Part shown: piece by piece, positions 53,307 through 62,784 of the stretch
Layout: the number at the start of each line of letters is the position of its first letter
Position numbering within the stretch: the stretch's first letter is position 1
NCBI RefSeq assembly: GCF_002995495.1
Contig: NZ_PVZV01000004.1
Span: 558,001 to 622,000 of the forward strand
Source: Actinocorallia populi
GTDB lineage: Bacteria > Actinomycetota > Actinomycetes > Streptosporangiales > Streptosporangiaceae
Length of the DNA stretch: 64,000 nt
Direction: 5' to 3'
Program-made: the position numbers and the translations under genes
The notes under the pieces: model-generated
What the model saw: the letters and a program-made list of their open reading frames with translations, nothing else
Database searches by the model: none
What the model was told of the DNA's origin: nothing

Positions 53307-54803
53307 TCATGTCCTCAGCCAGACCGCACCACCTCCCGCGATACGCCCCTCCGCCGACGGCCCGCTGGCCAGCAGGACGTCGCCCTGGAACTCCACGGGC
53401 TCGTCCCCGAAGTTGACCGCGCAGACGAGATCACCCCGCCGGAAGGCCAGCACCCCGGGGTCGGGCCACTCCTGCCATTCCAGGGTAGGCGGCAGGGCCG
53501 CGCGCAGGGTCCGCCGCAGGGCAAGAGCGCGTCGATAGAAGGAGAGCATCGACGCCGGGTCGCCCTCCTGTGCCTCGACCGTCAGCGGCCCCCAGTCGGC
53601 GGGCTGGGGCAGCCAGGGCTTGCCGGAGGTGAAGCCGTAGGGCGCCTGCGTGCCCGACCAGGGCAGCGGCACCCGGCAGCCGTCCCGGCCCATGCCCTTG
53701 CCCTGGAAGAAGATCGGGTCCTGGCGCGCCTCGTCGGGCAGGTCGAAGACCTCCGGCAGGCCCAGCTCCTCGCCCTGGTAGAGGTAGGCCGAGCCGGGCA
53801 GCGCCAGGATGAGCATCAGCGCCGCGCGGGAGCGCTCCTCGGTGCCGTACCGGCTGCGGTGCCTGATCACGTCGTGGTTGGACAGCACCCAGGTGGGGGC
53901 CTGTCCGTTGGGGGAGTCCAGGCAGGTCCCGATGATCTCCCGGAACGCCCGGGCCGACCAGGGCGCCAGCAGCAGGTGGAACTGGAACGCCTGGTGCAGC
54001 TCGTCCGGCCGGACGTACAGGGCCAGCGCCTCGGGCGACTCCGTCCACACCTCCCCGACGGCCATGTGTTCGCCGGGGTAGGAGTCGAGGATGGACCGCC
54101 ACTGCCGGTAGATCTCGTGCACCTCGGGCCGCCCGTACATGGGGCTGCCCGGGGCGTGGGTGCCCAGCGCGCCCAGGTCCGGCAGGTCGGGGTGCTTGAA
54201 CAGCCCGGCGGCCACGTCGATGCGGAACCCGTCGACGCCGCGGTCCAGCCAGAACCGCAGGACGTCCTCGAACTCCGCGCGGACCTCGGGGTCGTGCCAG
54301 TTGAGGTCCGGCTGCTCGGGGGTGTACAGGTGCAGGTACCAGGAGCCGTCGGGGGTGCGGCTCCAGGCGGGGCCGCCGAAGTTGGACTGCCAGTCGTTGG
54401 GCACGTCCGCGCAGTCCCGGAAGTGGTAGCGGCCGCGGCCCCTGCCGGTGCGCACGGCCTCGGAGAACCAGGGGTGGGCCGAGGAGGTGTGGTTGGGGAC
54501 GATGTCGATGATGATCCGCAGGCCGAGCCGGTGGGCGTCGGCGACGAGGTCGTCGAAGTCGGCCAGCGTGCCGAAGCGGGGGTCGACGTCGCGGTAGTCG
54601 GCCACGTCGTAGCCGCCGTCGGCCAGGGGCGAGGTGTAGAAGGGCGTCAGCCACAGGGCGTCGACGCCCAGCTCGGACAGGTACGGGAGGCGGTGGCGCA
54701 GCCCTTCGAGGTCGCCTTCCCCGTCGCCCGAGGCGTCGGAGAAACTGCGCGGGTAGACCTCGTAGACAACGGCGTCGCGCCACCAGGGGGTCGGAGTCGT
54801 CAT
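53307..54803 (-). CDS. GH13 alpha-glucosidase/oligo-1,6-glucosidase
   Basis: 498 residues, cytoplasmic (no signal peptide). TIM barrel with WWRDAVVYEVYPRSF, IIIDIVPNHTS, nucleophile Asp in DGFRIDVAAGL, acid Glu in VGEVWTESP and stabilising Asp in LSNHDV. The C-terminal beta domain (VLAFRRGDLVCAVNFGDEP) is complete. Likely splits isomaltose/maltose-type oligosaccharides. No sugar transporter or regulator is adjacent. ATG at 54803, 18 nt after the globin stop, so these may share a message. Confidence 0.92.
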   Translation of the reverse strand: MTTPTPWWRDAVVYEVYPRSFSDASGDGEGDLEGLRHRLPYLSELGVDALWLTPFYTSPLADGGYDVADYRDVDPRFGTLADFDDLVADAHRLGLRIIIDIVPNHTSSAHPWFSEAVRTGRGRGRYHFRDCADVPNDWQSNFGGPAWSRTPDGSWYLHLYTPEQPDLNWHDPEVRAEFEDVLRFWLDRGVDGFRIDVAAGLFKHPDLPDLGALGTHAPGSPMYGRPEVHEIYRQWRSILDSYPGEHMAVGEVWTESPEALALYVRPDELHQAFQFHLLLAPWSARAFREIIGTCLDSPNGQAPTWVLSNHDVIRHRSRYGTEERSRAALMLILALPGSAYLYQGEELGLPEVFDLPDEARQDPIFFQGKGMGRDGCRVPLPWSGTQAPYGFTSGKPWLPQPADWGPLTVEAQEGDPASMLSFYRRALALRRTLRAALPPTLEWQEWPDPGVLAFRRGDLVCAVNFGDEPVEFQGDVLLASGPSAEGRIAGGGAVWLRT

Positions 54804-54821
54804 GCAGGACGATCTACCCGC

Positions 54822-55205
54822 TCAGCCCTCGGAGTTCACCAGGCTGTGCGCCGCGCGGAAGAGGTAGTCCCAGAGCATCGCGGCGGCCTGCGGCGGGATG
54901 TCCAGTTCGTCCACCGCGTCGCGCATATGGCGCAACCACGCGTCCCGTTCGCGCTCTCCGATGGTGAACGGGACGTGCCGCATCCGCAGCCGGGGGTGGC
55001 CGCGCCGGTCGTTGTAGGTGGTGGGACCGCCCCAGTACTGCATGAGGAAGAGGCGCAGCCGTTCCTCCGCGGGGCCGAGGTCCTCCTCGGGGTACATCGG
55101 GCGCAGGACGGGGTCGTCGGCCACGCCCTGGTAGAACCGGTGGACCAGCCGACGGAAGGTCTCCTCGCCGCCCACAGCCTCGTAAAAGCTCACCTCTTGG
55201 TTCAT
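54822..55205 (-). CDS. glbO: Group II truncated haemoglobin
   Basis: 127 residues. [20 protein letters not shown] holds the N-terminal helices with Tyr-B10 region, [19 protein letters not shown] contains the proximal His (RMRHVPF), and MLWDYLF the Trp-G8 typical of group II. Binds O2/NO; in mycobacteria linked to respiration and oxidative stress. ATG at 55205 lies 10 nt after the MscS stop, so transcribed with the channel gene. Confidence 0.95.
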   Translation of the reverse strand: MNQEVSFYEAVGGEETFRRLVHRFYQGVADDPVLRPMYPEEDLGPAEERLRLFLMQYWGGPTTYNDRRGHPRLRMRHVPFTIGERERDAWLRHMRDAVDELDIPPQAAAMLWDYLFRAAHSLVNSEG

Positions 55206-55215
55206 CGGACCAAGC

Positions 55216-56268
55216 CTATGCCAGGCTGCCCAGCATCACGCCCGCTTCGTCGAAGGCCCGCTTCACCCGGGCCCGCAGCTCCCTGGTGACCTTGTGCTGC
55301 TGGTTGGGCGCCGTCTTGATCGTGATCCGGACGACCACCGCGTCGTTGGTGAGCGCCTGAACGCCCCACACGGACGGCTCCTCCAGGATCATCTCCTCCC
55401 ACTCGGGGTCGGCGACCAGCCCGTCCGCCGTCTCCTGCAGCAGCCTGCGGATCTCGTCGACGTCCTGGTCGGCGGCGACGGGCACGTCCAGCAGGGCGCG
55501 GCCCCAGTTCTGGGACTCGTTGCCCAGCCGGGTGATCTCGCCGTTGCGCACGTACCAGACCACCCCGTTGACGTCCCGCAGCCGCGTGATGCGCAGGGTG
55601 ACCGCCTCGACGGTGCCCTTGGCCGAGCCGGTGTCGACCACGTCGCCCACCCCGTACTGGTCCTCCAGCAGCATGAACAGGCCGGCCAGCAGATCCTTGA
55701 TCGTGTTCTGCGCGCCGAAGGCGACCGCGGCGCCGACCACGGTGGCACCGGTGAGGATGGGGGTGAGGTTCAGCCCGACCTCGCCCAGCACGGTGAACAG
55801 CGCCACACCGTAGATCACCACGGAGGCGATGCTGCGCAGCACCGAGCTCAGCGTCTCCATGCGCTGCCTGCGCCGCTCGCGCATGAGCACGGTGGAGGCG
55901 CCCTCGTCCCTGGCGCGGCCCCGTCCGGGCATGGTGCCCGTGGCGATCCGCCCGGTGATCCGGGTGATCAGCCGGTGGAGGTAGTACCGGATCACCATCG
56001 CGGCGAGGAAGGCCATGACGGCCCAGATCAACGCGGTGACCAGCCCGTCCAGCCAGTTGTGGAAGAAGCGGGTGAAGTCCTCGCTGCGGGAGAGGTTCCA
56101 GGCCGTCCGGCACGCCACGCTGGGCCGGGGGTCGCAGAGGTCGTCGGGTACGGGTTGGCTGATGGAGAACAGCAGAGACCCTCCCCGGGTCGGCCGGCGG
56201 TGTCCGCCGAGGTCGTGCGACTTGGTACGGGTCAGATCGTAAGGGACGGACACGATCGGGTCGTACAT
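55216..56268 (-). CDS. MscS-family mechanosensitive ion channel
   Basis: 350 residues. Three membrane helices ([37 protein letters not shown]; the pore helix [20 protein letters not shown]), then the MscS beta domain ([37 protein letters not shown]) and a short C-terminal alpha/beta domain. Releases solutes on hypo-osmotic shock. ATG at 56268, with a weak ribosome site. Upstream of glbO in one unit. Confidence 0.94.
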   Translation of the reverse strand: MYDPIVSVPYDLTRTKSHDLGGHRRPTRGGSLLFSISQPVPDDLCDPRPSVACRTAWNLSRSEDFTRFFHNWLDGLVTALIWAVMAFLAAMVIRYYLHRLITRITGRIATGTMPGRGRARDEGASTVLMRERRRQRMETLSSVLRSIASVVIYGVALFTVLGEVGLNLTPILTGATVVGAAVAFGAQNTIKDLLAGLFMLLEDQYGVGDVVDTGSAKGTVEAVTLRITRLRDVNGVVWYVRNGEITRLGNESQNWGRALLDVPVAADQDVDEIRRLLQETADGLVADPEWEEMILEEPSVWGVQALTNDAVVVRITIKTAPNQQHKVTRELRARVKRAFDEAGVMLGSLA

Positions 56269-56405
56269 GTCGCCACGGCAGAACCACCTGGCGGCCCGGG
56301 GAGGGCCTGGGCGCGCACCCGGCCCCCTCCGGTGTGAACGGGTGTGCGCCGGGGAGGGTCCGCCGGCCGTCGGGTGGTGTGGGGCCGCGGACCTGAAGGG
56401 GTGTT

Positions 56406-56469
56406 CGGGCGGGTTCCGCGGAGGCGTCGGCCTCCGCGCCTGGTGCCGGGCTCCCGCGGAACCCGCCCG
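56406..56469. repeat. 16-bp inverted repeat with alternative inner hairpin
   Basis: Arms CGGGCGGGTTCCGCGG (56406-56421) and CCGCGGAACCCGCCCG (56454-56469) are perfect complements around a 32-nt spacer. A second hairpin GCGGAGGC-GTCG-GCCTCCGC (56418-56437) shares bases with the left arm, so the two are mutually exclusive. Begins 3 nt past the stop of the minus-strand gene at 56473, so terminator function is likely. Confidence 0.7.
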
Positions 56470-56472
56470 GGT

Positions 56473-56754
56473 CTAGACGGTCTTCGGCTCCAGGACGCGG
56501 GCCACCTTGCGGGCGGCCGCGTCCGGGTCGTCGACCTTGTGCAGGCGCTCGCCCCAGCTCCACCAGAAGTAGTGTTCGGCGGATTCGGGGACGGGCGCGC
56601 AGGTGACGTTCTCGGTCAGGCTGGCGGCGTCGGGATTGACCACCCGGAGGAAGACCGGTCCTGAGCGGGCCTGCACCACCCGTGCCACCAGACCGCGTGC
56701 GTCCAGGGCGTGGACCAGCTCCTCGAGGTAGGCGATCCGCTCGTTACCGGCCAC
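56473..56754 (-). CDS. Small conserved-looking hypothetical protein
   Basis: 93 residues from GTG 56754 with GAGGGGG 7-8 nt upstream. Alpha/beta and soluble: IAYLEELVHALDARGLVARVV, PVFLRVVNPDAASL, HYFWWSWGERLHKVDDPDAAARKVARVL. The WWSWG cluster is distinctive. Divergent to a TPR regulator gene, with a 360-nt shared upstream region. No family named; the pattern resembles small partners of XRE/TPR regulators. Confidence 0.8.
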   Translation of the reverse strand: MAGNERIAYLEELVHALDARGLVARVVQARSGPVFLRVVNPDAASLTENVTCAPVPESAEHYFWWSWGERLHKVDDPDAAARKVARVLEPKTV

Positions 56755-57114
56755 CTGTAACCCCCTCGGAACTCGGTTGCGAAAGTTTCGTCATCGGCTG
56801 CTGCCAGCAGAGAATTGCAAGCTCCGGGAGACGGGTCAAGACCGCGTCTCCGGGCCCGGGACGAGCTTCTTACGCCTGCGTGGAACGTTCTTCCTCCCGG
56901 GTGCCACATTCCTGGGCTGCAGGGGGGTTTGTTGCTCCCGTTGCGGTGCGGATTCTTGGTAGACGGTTGGCCGGGGGCGATACGCAGGGTTACGTTGTGG
57001 GCGCTGTAGCAAGGAATTACGGCGACTGACCGAGAAACCCGGTCACCGACGCTCGGGGGCGTGCAGAGTGGTGACGTTGCACACATCCGGCGAGTGGTGA
57101 GGAGGCCGGCACGG
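56755..57114. other. Divergent regulatory region
   Basis: 360 nt without a gene, richer in A/T than the surroundings. It holds a hairpin GGAGACG...CGTCTCC at 56827-56851 and TTGCGG...TAGACG (about 56938-56966), a possible plus-strand promoter. Both divergent genes must be controlled from here. Confidence 0.5.
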
Positions 57115-58743
57115 ATGGCAGAACCCCCCCCGAAGGAAGCAGAGCGGGCGCGATGGGTGCGCGCGCAGGGCCTGGCCCGAGGACTGAGCAGCGGGCAGAT
57201 CGCGGCGGAGATCGCCGAACAGTGCGGTCCGCTGTTCAGCACCAGCCGGATCAAAGCCCACCGGCTGGCCAACGGGGTGGCTCTGTCGGACGTGGTGGCC
57301 CAGATGCGGGCGCTCTACGAGATGGACGGCAAGCCGCCCCCGAAGATCGGGGAGACCCTGCTGTCCGCCTACGAGAGCGGCTACAAACGCCCAGGTCCGG
57401 AGTACCTGCACTACCTCTGCCTGGTCTATCGCGTCGAACCCGGCGATCTCGGTTACCAGGGTCCCTGCGTCTGCGGCAGGGGCCACGAACAACGTTTCGG
57501 CGCCGGCACGCAGCTGTCGGCGATGCGGGACGAACCGGAAACCCTGATCGGCGCGGTCCTCGACCGCGGCTGGATCAACCAGCACATCGAGGGGGGGCTT
57601 CACCGCGCCGAGGCCTCCGGCTCGATCGACCTAGGAGAGGAGGACGTCGTGCTTCGCCGGACACTACTGCAGTTGCTGGCCGGAGCGGGCGTGGCGCTCG
57701 ACGGCCAGTTCCTCGGAGCTGTGGACCAGCTCCGCAGGAAGATGGACGACACGCTCGTGAACGCGACGGTGTCGCCCACGATGCTCGACCAGTGGGAGGA
57801 GACGATCCTGGGGTACGGCCAGTCGTACCAGTCGACTCCGTCCCTGCGGATGCTCTGTGATGTCCTGCTGGACTTCAGCGAGGTCCGGCGCCTGTGCGAC
57901 CAGCGCCAGCCGATCGAGCTCCAGGAGAGGCTCTGCCGGATAGCCGCCCAGCTGTCGGGGATCTCGGGGCTGATCATGATCAACCTCGGCGACCACCGGC
58001 TGGCCCGCTCGTTCTTCCGCACCGCGCGCACCGCCGCGGACGAGACCGGCGACCGCGGCCTGCGCGCCTGGGTGACCGTGCGGGAGTCCCTGCTCCCGCT
58101 GTACTACGGCGACCCCCGTGAGGCCCTGCACCTCGCCCGCAAGGCGCAGGACCTGGCCGGGCGCACCCCCAACGTCGCCGCGGCCATGGCTCCGGCCGTC
58201 GAGGCCCGCGCCCTGGGCCAGCTGGCCCTGCGCGGCCGCGCCGACGCGGCGCCGACCGCCCGCCGCGCACTCGTGCGCGGGCGCGCGGTGTTCGACCAGC
58301 TCTCCAAGAACGACACCACTGATCTGGTGTTCGGCTTCACCGACCGGCAGATGTCCTTCTACGAGGGGGACACCTACACCAACCTCGGTGACCACCAGAA
58401 GGGTGAGGAAGTGCTGCGGTACGCATTGACGCTCTACTCGCCGACGGAGGTCATCGACCGCACCCTGGTCAAGCTCGACCGTGCCGCGTGCTCCATGTAC
58501 GCCGGCTCACCCGACCAGGCGGCCTCCCGGGCGCGGGAGGCCATCATGGACCTCGAGCCCGAGCACCGCTCCGACATCCTGATGCACCGGGCCCGCCAGC
58601 TCGCGGCCGCCGTGCAGCAGCAGCACGGCGACCTGCCCGAGCTGAGGGAGCTGCGCGAGGCGCTGGCCGGGCCGACCGTCCAGAGTCCGCTGGGTCCCGG
58701 TGAGGGCACGGGCGGGCCCGCCTCGCCGGCGGACCAGGCCTGA
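57115..58743 (+). CDS. XRE-like HTH regulator with TPR array
   Basis: 542 residues from ATG 57115 (GGAGG 9 nt upstream; a GTG at 57061 would add 18). N-terminal DNA-binding-like part with GLARGLSSGQIAAEIAEQCG, AYESGYKRPGPEYLHYLCLVY and a Cys pair (GPCVCGRGH). The C-terminal two thirds are helical repeats of TPR type (LARSFFRTARTAADETGDRGL, EALHLARKAQDLAG, YTNLGDHQKGEEVLRYAL). Resembles pleiotropic actinomycete regulators such as NsdA-type proteins. Probably binds a peptide or small partner, possibly the 93-residue divergent protein. Confidence 0.82.
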   Translation: MAEPPPKEAERARWVRAQGLARGLSSGQIAAEIAEQCGPLFSTSRIKAHRLANGVALSDVVAQMRALYEMDGKPPPKIGETLLSAYESGYKRPGPEYLHYLCLVYRVEPGDLGYQGPCVCGRGHEQRFGAGTQLSAMRDEPETLIGAVLDRGWINQHIEGGLHRAEASGSIDLGEEDVVLRRTLLQLLAGAGVALDGQFLGAVDQLRRKMDDTLVNATVSPTMLDQWEETILGYGQSYQSTPSLRMLCDVLLDFSEVRRLCDQRQPIELQERLCRIAAQLSGISGLIMINLGDHRLARSFFRTARTAADETGDRGLRAWVTVRESLLPLYYGDPREALHLARKAQDLAGRTPNVAAAMAPAVEARALGQLALRGRADAAPTARRALVRGRAVFDQLSKNDTTDLVFGFTDRQMSFYEGDTYTNLGDHQKGEEVLRYALTLYSPTEVIDRTLVKLDRAACSMYAGSPDQAASRAREAIMDLEPEHRSDILMHRARQLAAAVQQQHGDLPELRELREALAGPTVQSPLGPGEGTGGPASPADQA

Positions 58744-58798
58744 ACGCGTGGGAACGGTTGAGAGAGGCGCCGGAACGAGGTTCCGGGGCCCGGAGAGG

Positions 58799-59284
58799 AT
58801 GCAGGTCCGCTGGTTCGGCGACCTGCTGGTCCGGCGCTACCTGCCGGAGGACCATGCCGAAGTGCTGCTCCTGCACCGGGAGGGCCTGGCCCGGATCGGG
58901 TTGCGGCCGGGCGACGGCGTCTACTACGAACACGATCTGCACCGGTTGGAAGAGCTCTACCTCCAGGACGGCACGGGGGAGTTCCTCGTCGGCCTCCGGG
59001 AAGGGGCGCCCGTCGCCATGGGAGGGCTGCGCCGGGTGGACTCCTGGACGGGGGAGCTCGTCCGGTTGCGGGTCCGCCCGGAGTTGCAGCGCCACGGGTA
59101 CGGGGCGGCCATGCTGTCGGCGTTGGAGGACCGGGCGAGGGAGCTGGGCTACGGTCGGCTCATCGGTGACACCACCGAGTTCCAGGGGGCCGCGCTGCAG
59201 CTGTACCGCAAGTTCGGCTGGAAGGAGACCGGCCGCAGGAGCATCAACGGGATCCTGAACATCTACGGAGAGAAGTACTTGTAA
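58799..59284 (+). CDS. GNAT family N-acetyltransferase
   Basis: 161 residues from ATG 58799 (GGAG very close; GTG 58748 would add 17). GNAT core with acetyl-CoA loop RVRPELQRHGYGAAML (R/QxxGxG/A), VAMGGLRRVD, and the C-terminal LQLYRKFGWKETGRR. Substrate unknown. 55 nt after the TPR gene in the same direction; ends at a strong hairpin, so the two may be one unit. Confidence 0.9.
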   Translation: MQVRWFGDLLVRRYLPEDHAEVLLLHREGLARIGLRPGDGVYYEHDLHRLEELYLQDGTGEFLVGLREGAPVAMGGLRRVDSWTGELVRLRVRPELQRHGYGAAMLSALEDRARELGYGRLIGDTTEFQGAALQLYRKFGWKETGRRSINGILNIYGEKYL

Positions 59285-59313
59285 CGCTGAGAAGTAATGT
59301 TCCTGCTTTTCGG

Positions 59314-59349
59314 GCGCCCGTTCCCGGCCGTGAGGCCGGGAACGGGCGC
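59314..59349. terminator. Bidirectional terminator between GNAT and oligopeptidase genes
   Basis: Perfect 16-bp stem GCGCCCGTTCCCGGCC / GGCCGGGAACGGGCGC with a GTGA loop, 29 nt after the GNAT stop and 15 nt after the oligopeptidase stop on the other strand. Confidence 0.85.
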
Positions 59350-59364
59350 TCCGCCGTACCGGCA

Positions 59365-61437
59365 TCACTCCAGGGCGAGCCCGGTGTGGCGGGCGAGGAA
59401 GGACATGGTGTCGACCGACAGGTCCACACTGCGGCTCAGCGAACGCGCCCCGTGCCCGACCTCGGCCTCGTTGCGCAGCAGGACCGGGCCGCCGCCGCCC
59501 GACGCGACGGCGTGCTGGAGCGCGGCGCACATCTTGCGGGCGTGCAGCGGGTCGACCCGGCTGTCGCTCTCGAACACGGTGAACAGCGTCGCCGGGTAGG
59601 CCACGCCCTCCTTCACGTGGTGGTACGGGGAGTAGTCCAGCAGCCACGCGAACTGCTCGGGGTCCTCGGCCGAGCCGTACTCCACGTTCCACGTCTGGCC
59701 CAGACCGAACTTCTCATACCGGATCATGTCCAGCAGCGGGGCGGAGCAGACGACCGCCGCGTACAGGTCGGGCCGCTGGGTGAGCGCCGCGCCCACCAGC
59801 AGCCCGCCGTTGGAGCCGCCGGAGATCGCCAGCCGGTCGGGCGCCGTCCAGCCGTCGGCGATGAGGCGTTCGGCCGCGGCGTGGAAGTCGTCGAAGACGT
59901 TCTGCTTGTTGCCGAGCATGCCGGCGCGGTGCCACTCCTCGCCCTCCTCGGAGCCGCCGCGCAGGTTGGCGATGGCGTAGACGCCGCCCGCCTCCACCCA
60001 GGCGAGGATGCCCGCCGAGTAGGCCGGGGTCAGCGAGACGTTGAAGCCGCCGTAGCCGTACAGGATGGTCGGCTTCGGGCCGCCTTCCAGGCTGCCGAGC
60101 ACCAGCATCCGCACGGTGGTGCCGTCCTTGGAGGTGTAGGCGATCTGCCGCGCCTGGACGGCCGGGACCTCGACGCTGCCGGGAGGCGCCGCCCACAGCG
60201 TCGTCTCGCCGGTGCGGGCGTCGTAGTGCTGCACCCCGCCGGGGGTGACGCTGTCGGTGTAGCCGAACCATGCCTCGTGGCCGCCCTCGGGCCGCTCGAC
60301 CAGGCCGCCGATGGAGCCGAGGCCCGGCAGCGGCACCTCGCCCAGCCGCTCGCCGGTGGCCAGGTCGTGGACGGTGATCTCGCTGACGGCGTGCCGCGTC
60401 CAGCCCGCCAGCAGCACCGGGCGCTCCAGGTCGTCGAGGATGGCGAAGTCGCTCAGCACCGCCTCGGCGTCCTCGGGGACGAGGTCCGTCCAGTTCTCGT
60501 ACGCCAGGTCCGCCGGGTCGGCGACGGCCAGCCGGGCCCGCGGCGCGTCGCGGTCGGTGAAGACGTAGGCGCGCCCGTCACGGCCGAAGTGCACGCCCGT
60601 CTGGGCGTCCACGTCGAGCTGGACGGGCAGGAGCGCGGGGTTCTCCAGCGGGCTCGCGGACAGGTCGGCGTACCACAGGTCGTTGCGGGGCGCGGTGCCG
60701 CGGGAGGCCGAGATCGTCAGCCAGCGGCCGTCGCGGCTGACCGAGACCCCGTAGTAGTTGGTCTTCTCCATGCCCTCGCCGAAGACCAGGACGTCGTCGC
60801 GGTCCGGGTCGGTGCCCAGCCGGTGCAGGTAGACCCGCCGGTGGTACTGGTCCTCGCCCTCGGGCACCTGGTCGGCGGGCAGCCGGCGCACGTAGTAGAA
60901 CGCCTCGCCGCCCGGCAGCCAGGCGACGTTGGTGTAGCGGCAGCGGTCGATGGGGCCCTCGACGGTGTCCCCGGTGGCCACGTCCATGACCGACAGCTTG
61001 GACTCCTCGTCGCCGCCGACCGACAGCTGGTAGGCCAGCAGCCGGCCCTCCTTGTCGGGCTGCCAGGCGTCCAGGGTGGTGGTGCCCGCGGCGTTCAGCG
61101 CGATCGGGTCGATCAGCGCGCGCTCGGTGCCGTCCGGGTCGACGGTGTAGAGGACCGACAGCTCCTGCTCGGCGGTGCGGCGCATGAAGAAGCGCCGCTC
61201 GCCGCGCCAGACGGGGGCCGAGACGTTGCCCGAGCCGAGCAGCTCGGTGATGCGGGCCCGGAGCCGCTCCCGGCCCGGCAGGCCGTCCACCTGCGCGTGG
61301 AACAGCTCGTCCTCCGCCCGCAGCCACTCCTTGGTCTCGGCGCTCTGCGCGTCCTCCAGCCAGCGGTACGGGTCGGCGACCCGATGTCCGTGGAGCTCTT
61401 CGACGATGTCCTGACGATGCGCTGCCGGGTAGTCCAT
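59365..61437 (-). CDS. Prolyl oligopeptidase (S9A)
   Basis: 690 residues from ATG 61437 ([17 protein letters not shown]). The seven-bladed propeller (about 70-400) precedes the hydrolase domain with [30 protein letters not shown], the nucleophile elbow [13 protein letters not shown], Asp in [14 protein letters not shown] and His in EVGHGARS. Cleaves short peptides after proline in the cytoplasm. No signal peptide. A 377-nt region separates it from the divergent HNH gene. Confidence 0.95.
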   Translation of the reverse strand: MDYPAAHRQDIVEELHGHRVADPYRWLEDAQSAETKEWLRAEDELFHAQVDGLPGRERLRARITELLGSGNVSAPVWRGERRFFMRRTAEQELSVLYTVDPDGTERALIDPIALNAAGTTTLDAWQPDKEGRLLAYQLSVGGDEESKLSVMDVATGDTVEGPIDRCRYTNVAWLPGGEAFYYVRRLPADQVPEGEDQYHRRVYLHRLGTDPDRDDVLVFGEGMEKTNYYGVSVSRDGRWLTISASRGTAPRNDLWYADLSASPLENPALLPVQLDVDAQTGVHFGRDGRAYVFTDRDAPRARLAVADPADLAYENWTDLVPEDAEAVLSDFAILDDLERPVLLAGWTRHAVSEITVHDLATGERLGEVPLPGLGSIGGLVERPEGGHEAWFGYTDSVTPGGVQHYDARTGETTLWAAPPGSVEVPAVQARQIAYTSKDGTTVRMLVLGSLEGGPKPTILYGYGGFNVSLTPAYSAGILAWVEAGGVYAIANLRGGSEEGEEWHRAGMLGNKQNVFDDFHAAAERLIADGWTAPDRLAISGGSNGGLLVGAALTQRPDLYAAVVCSAPLLDMIRYEKFGLGQTWNVEYGSAEDPEQFAWLLDYSPYHHVKEGVAYPATLFTVFESDSRVDPLHARKMCAALQHAVASGGGGPVLLRNEAEVGHGARSLSRSVDLSVDTMSFLARHTGLALE

Positions 61438-61814
61438 GGGGGTCAGCCTACTCAGCGAAAGGCGGGGTGATCCGCTCCCCTGTGGATCGTCCGGCGGCCG
61501 GCGGCGCGCCGCCGGCCGCGCGCGTCCGGGGGCGGCTCCAACGGAAGCCTCACCCCCCGGACGTGACTGCGGTCGCCCCGAACAGGGCATAAAGGGGTAG
61601 CGCGAACCGCTTCTCATTGGTCACACTGTTGGACAGCGTGGGGTCGTCGACTCACTCGCCTGGAGGAGGTCCTCGTGGCGGATGTATCGGATTCGGCCGA
61701 GCCAGGTGCCCGGCCTCGGGATGCTCTGTGCGGTCTGTCGCGTTCGCGACCAGGCCGCAGACGACGACGAAGGCGGATACCGGCCGTCCCGCACCTCCGG
61801 GTGGAGGCGGGCTG
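61438..61814. other. Intergenic region oligopeptidase/HNH
   Basis: 377 nt without a gene. It contains a 26-bp perfect palindrome (61494-61519) and CACACTGT-TGG-ACAGCGTG (61622-61640, 7 of 8 pairs). About 170 nt of leader follows with no clear ORF. No promoter pair is convincing. Probably holds promoters for both divergent genes. Confidence 0.5.
61494..61519. repeat. 26-bp perfect palindrome
   Basis: GCGGCCGGCGGCG followed directly by its reverse complement CGCCGCCGGCCGC, 57 bp upstream of the oligopeptidase start. All G/C, with no loop, so it would have to open a 4-base loop as RNA. Confidence 0.7.
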
Positions 61815-62327
61815 ATGCGCCAGGTCCTTCTCCTGAACGCGACGTATGAACCACTCACGACGCTGCCCCTGCGACGGGCGGTATGCCTCGTGCTGCGGGA
61901 GAAGGCGGAGGTCGTGCACCACGACTCCTCGGGCGCTCACCTGCGGTCCGCGAGCTCCTCCATGCAGGTGCCCTCGGTCATCAGGCTGCGGCGCTACGTC
62001 CGCATCCCCTTCCGGACCAGGATCCCGCTGACCCGGGCCGCGCTCATGCGGCGCGACAACTACCGGTGCGTCTACTGCGGCAAGAAGGCCGAGACCATCG
62101 ACCACGTGCTCCCGCGCAGCAAGGGCGGCAAGCACACGTGGGAGAACTGCGTGGCCTCCTGCACCCCCTGCAACCACCGCAAGGCCGACCGGCTCCTGGA
62201 GGAGCTCGGCTGGTCCCTGGACATCCCCCCGGCCGTCCCGCGCGGCGCCCACTGGCGCCTGATCGGGCTGATCGGCTCCGACGGCGACCCCCAGTGGGCC
62301 GCCTACGTCACCGAACCCGCCGCATAG
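61815..62327 (+). CDS. HNH endonuclease
   Basis: 170 residues from ATG 61815 with GGAGG 8 nt upstream. Short N-terminal part VLLLNATYEPLTTLPLRRAVCLVL, then the HNH core: CVYCG, TIDHVLPRSKGG, TWENCV and CTPCNHRKADR (two CxxC pairs binding zinc, with DH and N). Conserved single-domain actinobacterial HNH protein, not associated here with a restriction methylase. Its TAG stop overlaps a -10-like TAGACT before the FmdB gene. Confidence 0.92.
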   Translation: MRQVLLLNATYEPLTTLPLRRAVCLVLREKAEVVHHDSSGAHLRSASSSMQVPSVIRLRRYVRIPFRTRIPLTRAALMRRDNYRCVYCGKKAETIDHVLPRSKGGKHTWENCVASCTPCNHRKADRLLEELGWSLDIPPAVPRGAHWRLIGLIGSDGDPQWAAYVTEPAA

Positions 62328-62330
62328 ACT
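62325..62330 (+). promoter_or_regulatory. -10-like hexamer positioned for leaderless FmdB
   Basis: TAGACT starts at the TAG of the HNH gene; its end is 7 nt before the FmdB ATG at 62337, which would place the RNA start on that A. No ribosome site exists, so leaderless translation is expected. No clear -35. Confidence 0.4.
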
Positions 62331-62336
62331 ACGGAC

Positions 62337-62552
62337 ATGCCCCGCTACGACTACCGCTGCCGCTCCTGCGGCTCCACCTTCGAGCTGTCCCGCCCCATGT
62401 CGGCCTCGGGCGACCCCGCGGTCTGCCCCGAGGGCCACGACGACACCGTCAAACTGCTGTCCACCGTCGCGGTGACCGGCGGCGCCGCCGCTCCGGTCCA
62501 GCGCCCCTCCGGCGGCGGAGGCGGCTGCTGCGGCGGAGGCTGCTGCGGCTGA
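62337..62552 (+). CDS. FmdB-type zinc ribbon protein
   Basis: 71 residues. YDYRCRSCGSTFEL is the FmdB/CxxC start, and CPEGH the partner knuckle. The C-terminus is a Gly/Cys tail (GGGGCCGGGCCG class), as in many actinobacterial FmdB proteins. Small regulator of unknown target. ATG at 62337, 9 nt past the HNH stop. Confidence 0.9.
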   Translation: MPRYDYRCRSCGSTFELSRPMSASGDPAVCPEGHDDTVKLLSTVAVTGGAAAPVQRPSGGGGGCCGGGCCG

Positions 62553-62717
62553 CCCGCCCCAGAACGCCCCGCCGCGACTCCGCACGCCCGATCCGGGCCG
62601 CGACGAACGCGGAGCCGCCGACACTGATCATGCCGTGATCCCGCACGTCCCGTCCCGGCGGCGGGTTCGGCGCTCCCGGCCGTCAGGGCGGGCCCGCACC
62701 GCGGGCCGTACGCGTCG

Positions 62718-62749
62718 AGGCCCCCGCTTCCGGCTGGAAGCGGGGGCCT
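62718..62749. terminator. Bidirectional terminator before ilvD end
   Basis: Perfect 14-bp stem AGGCCCCCGCTTCC / GGAAGCGGGGGCCT with a GGCT loop, between the FmdB and ilvD stops. Confidence 0.85.
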
Positions 62750-62784
62750 CTGCGTTGGGGTCCGGCGGGCGGCGTCGGGCCGGT

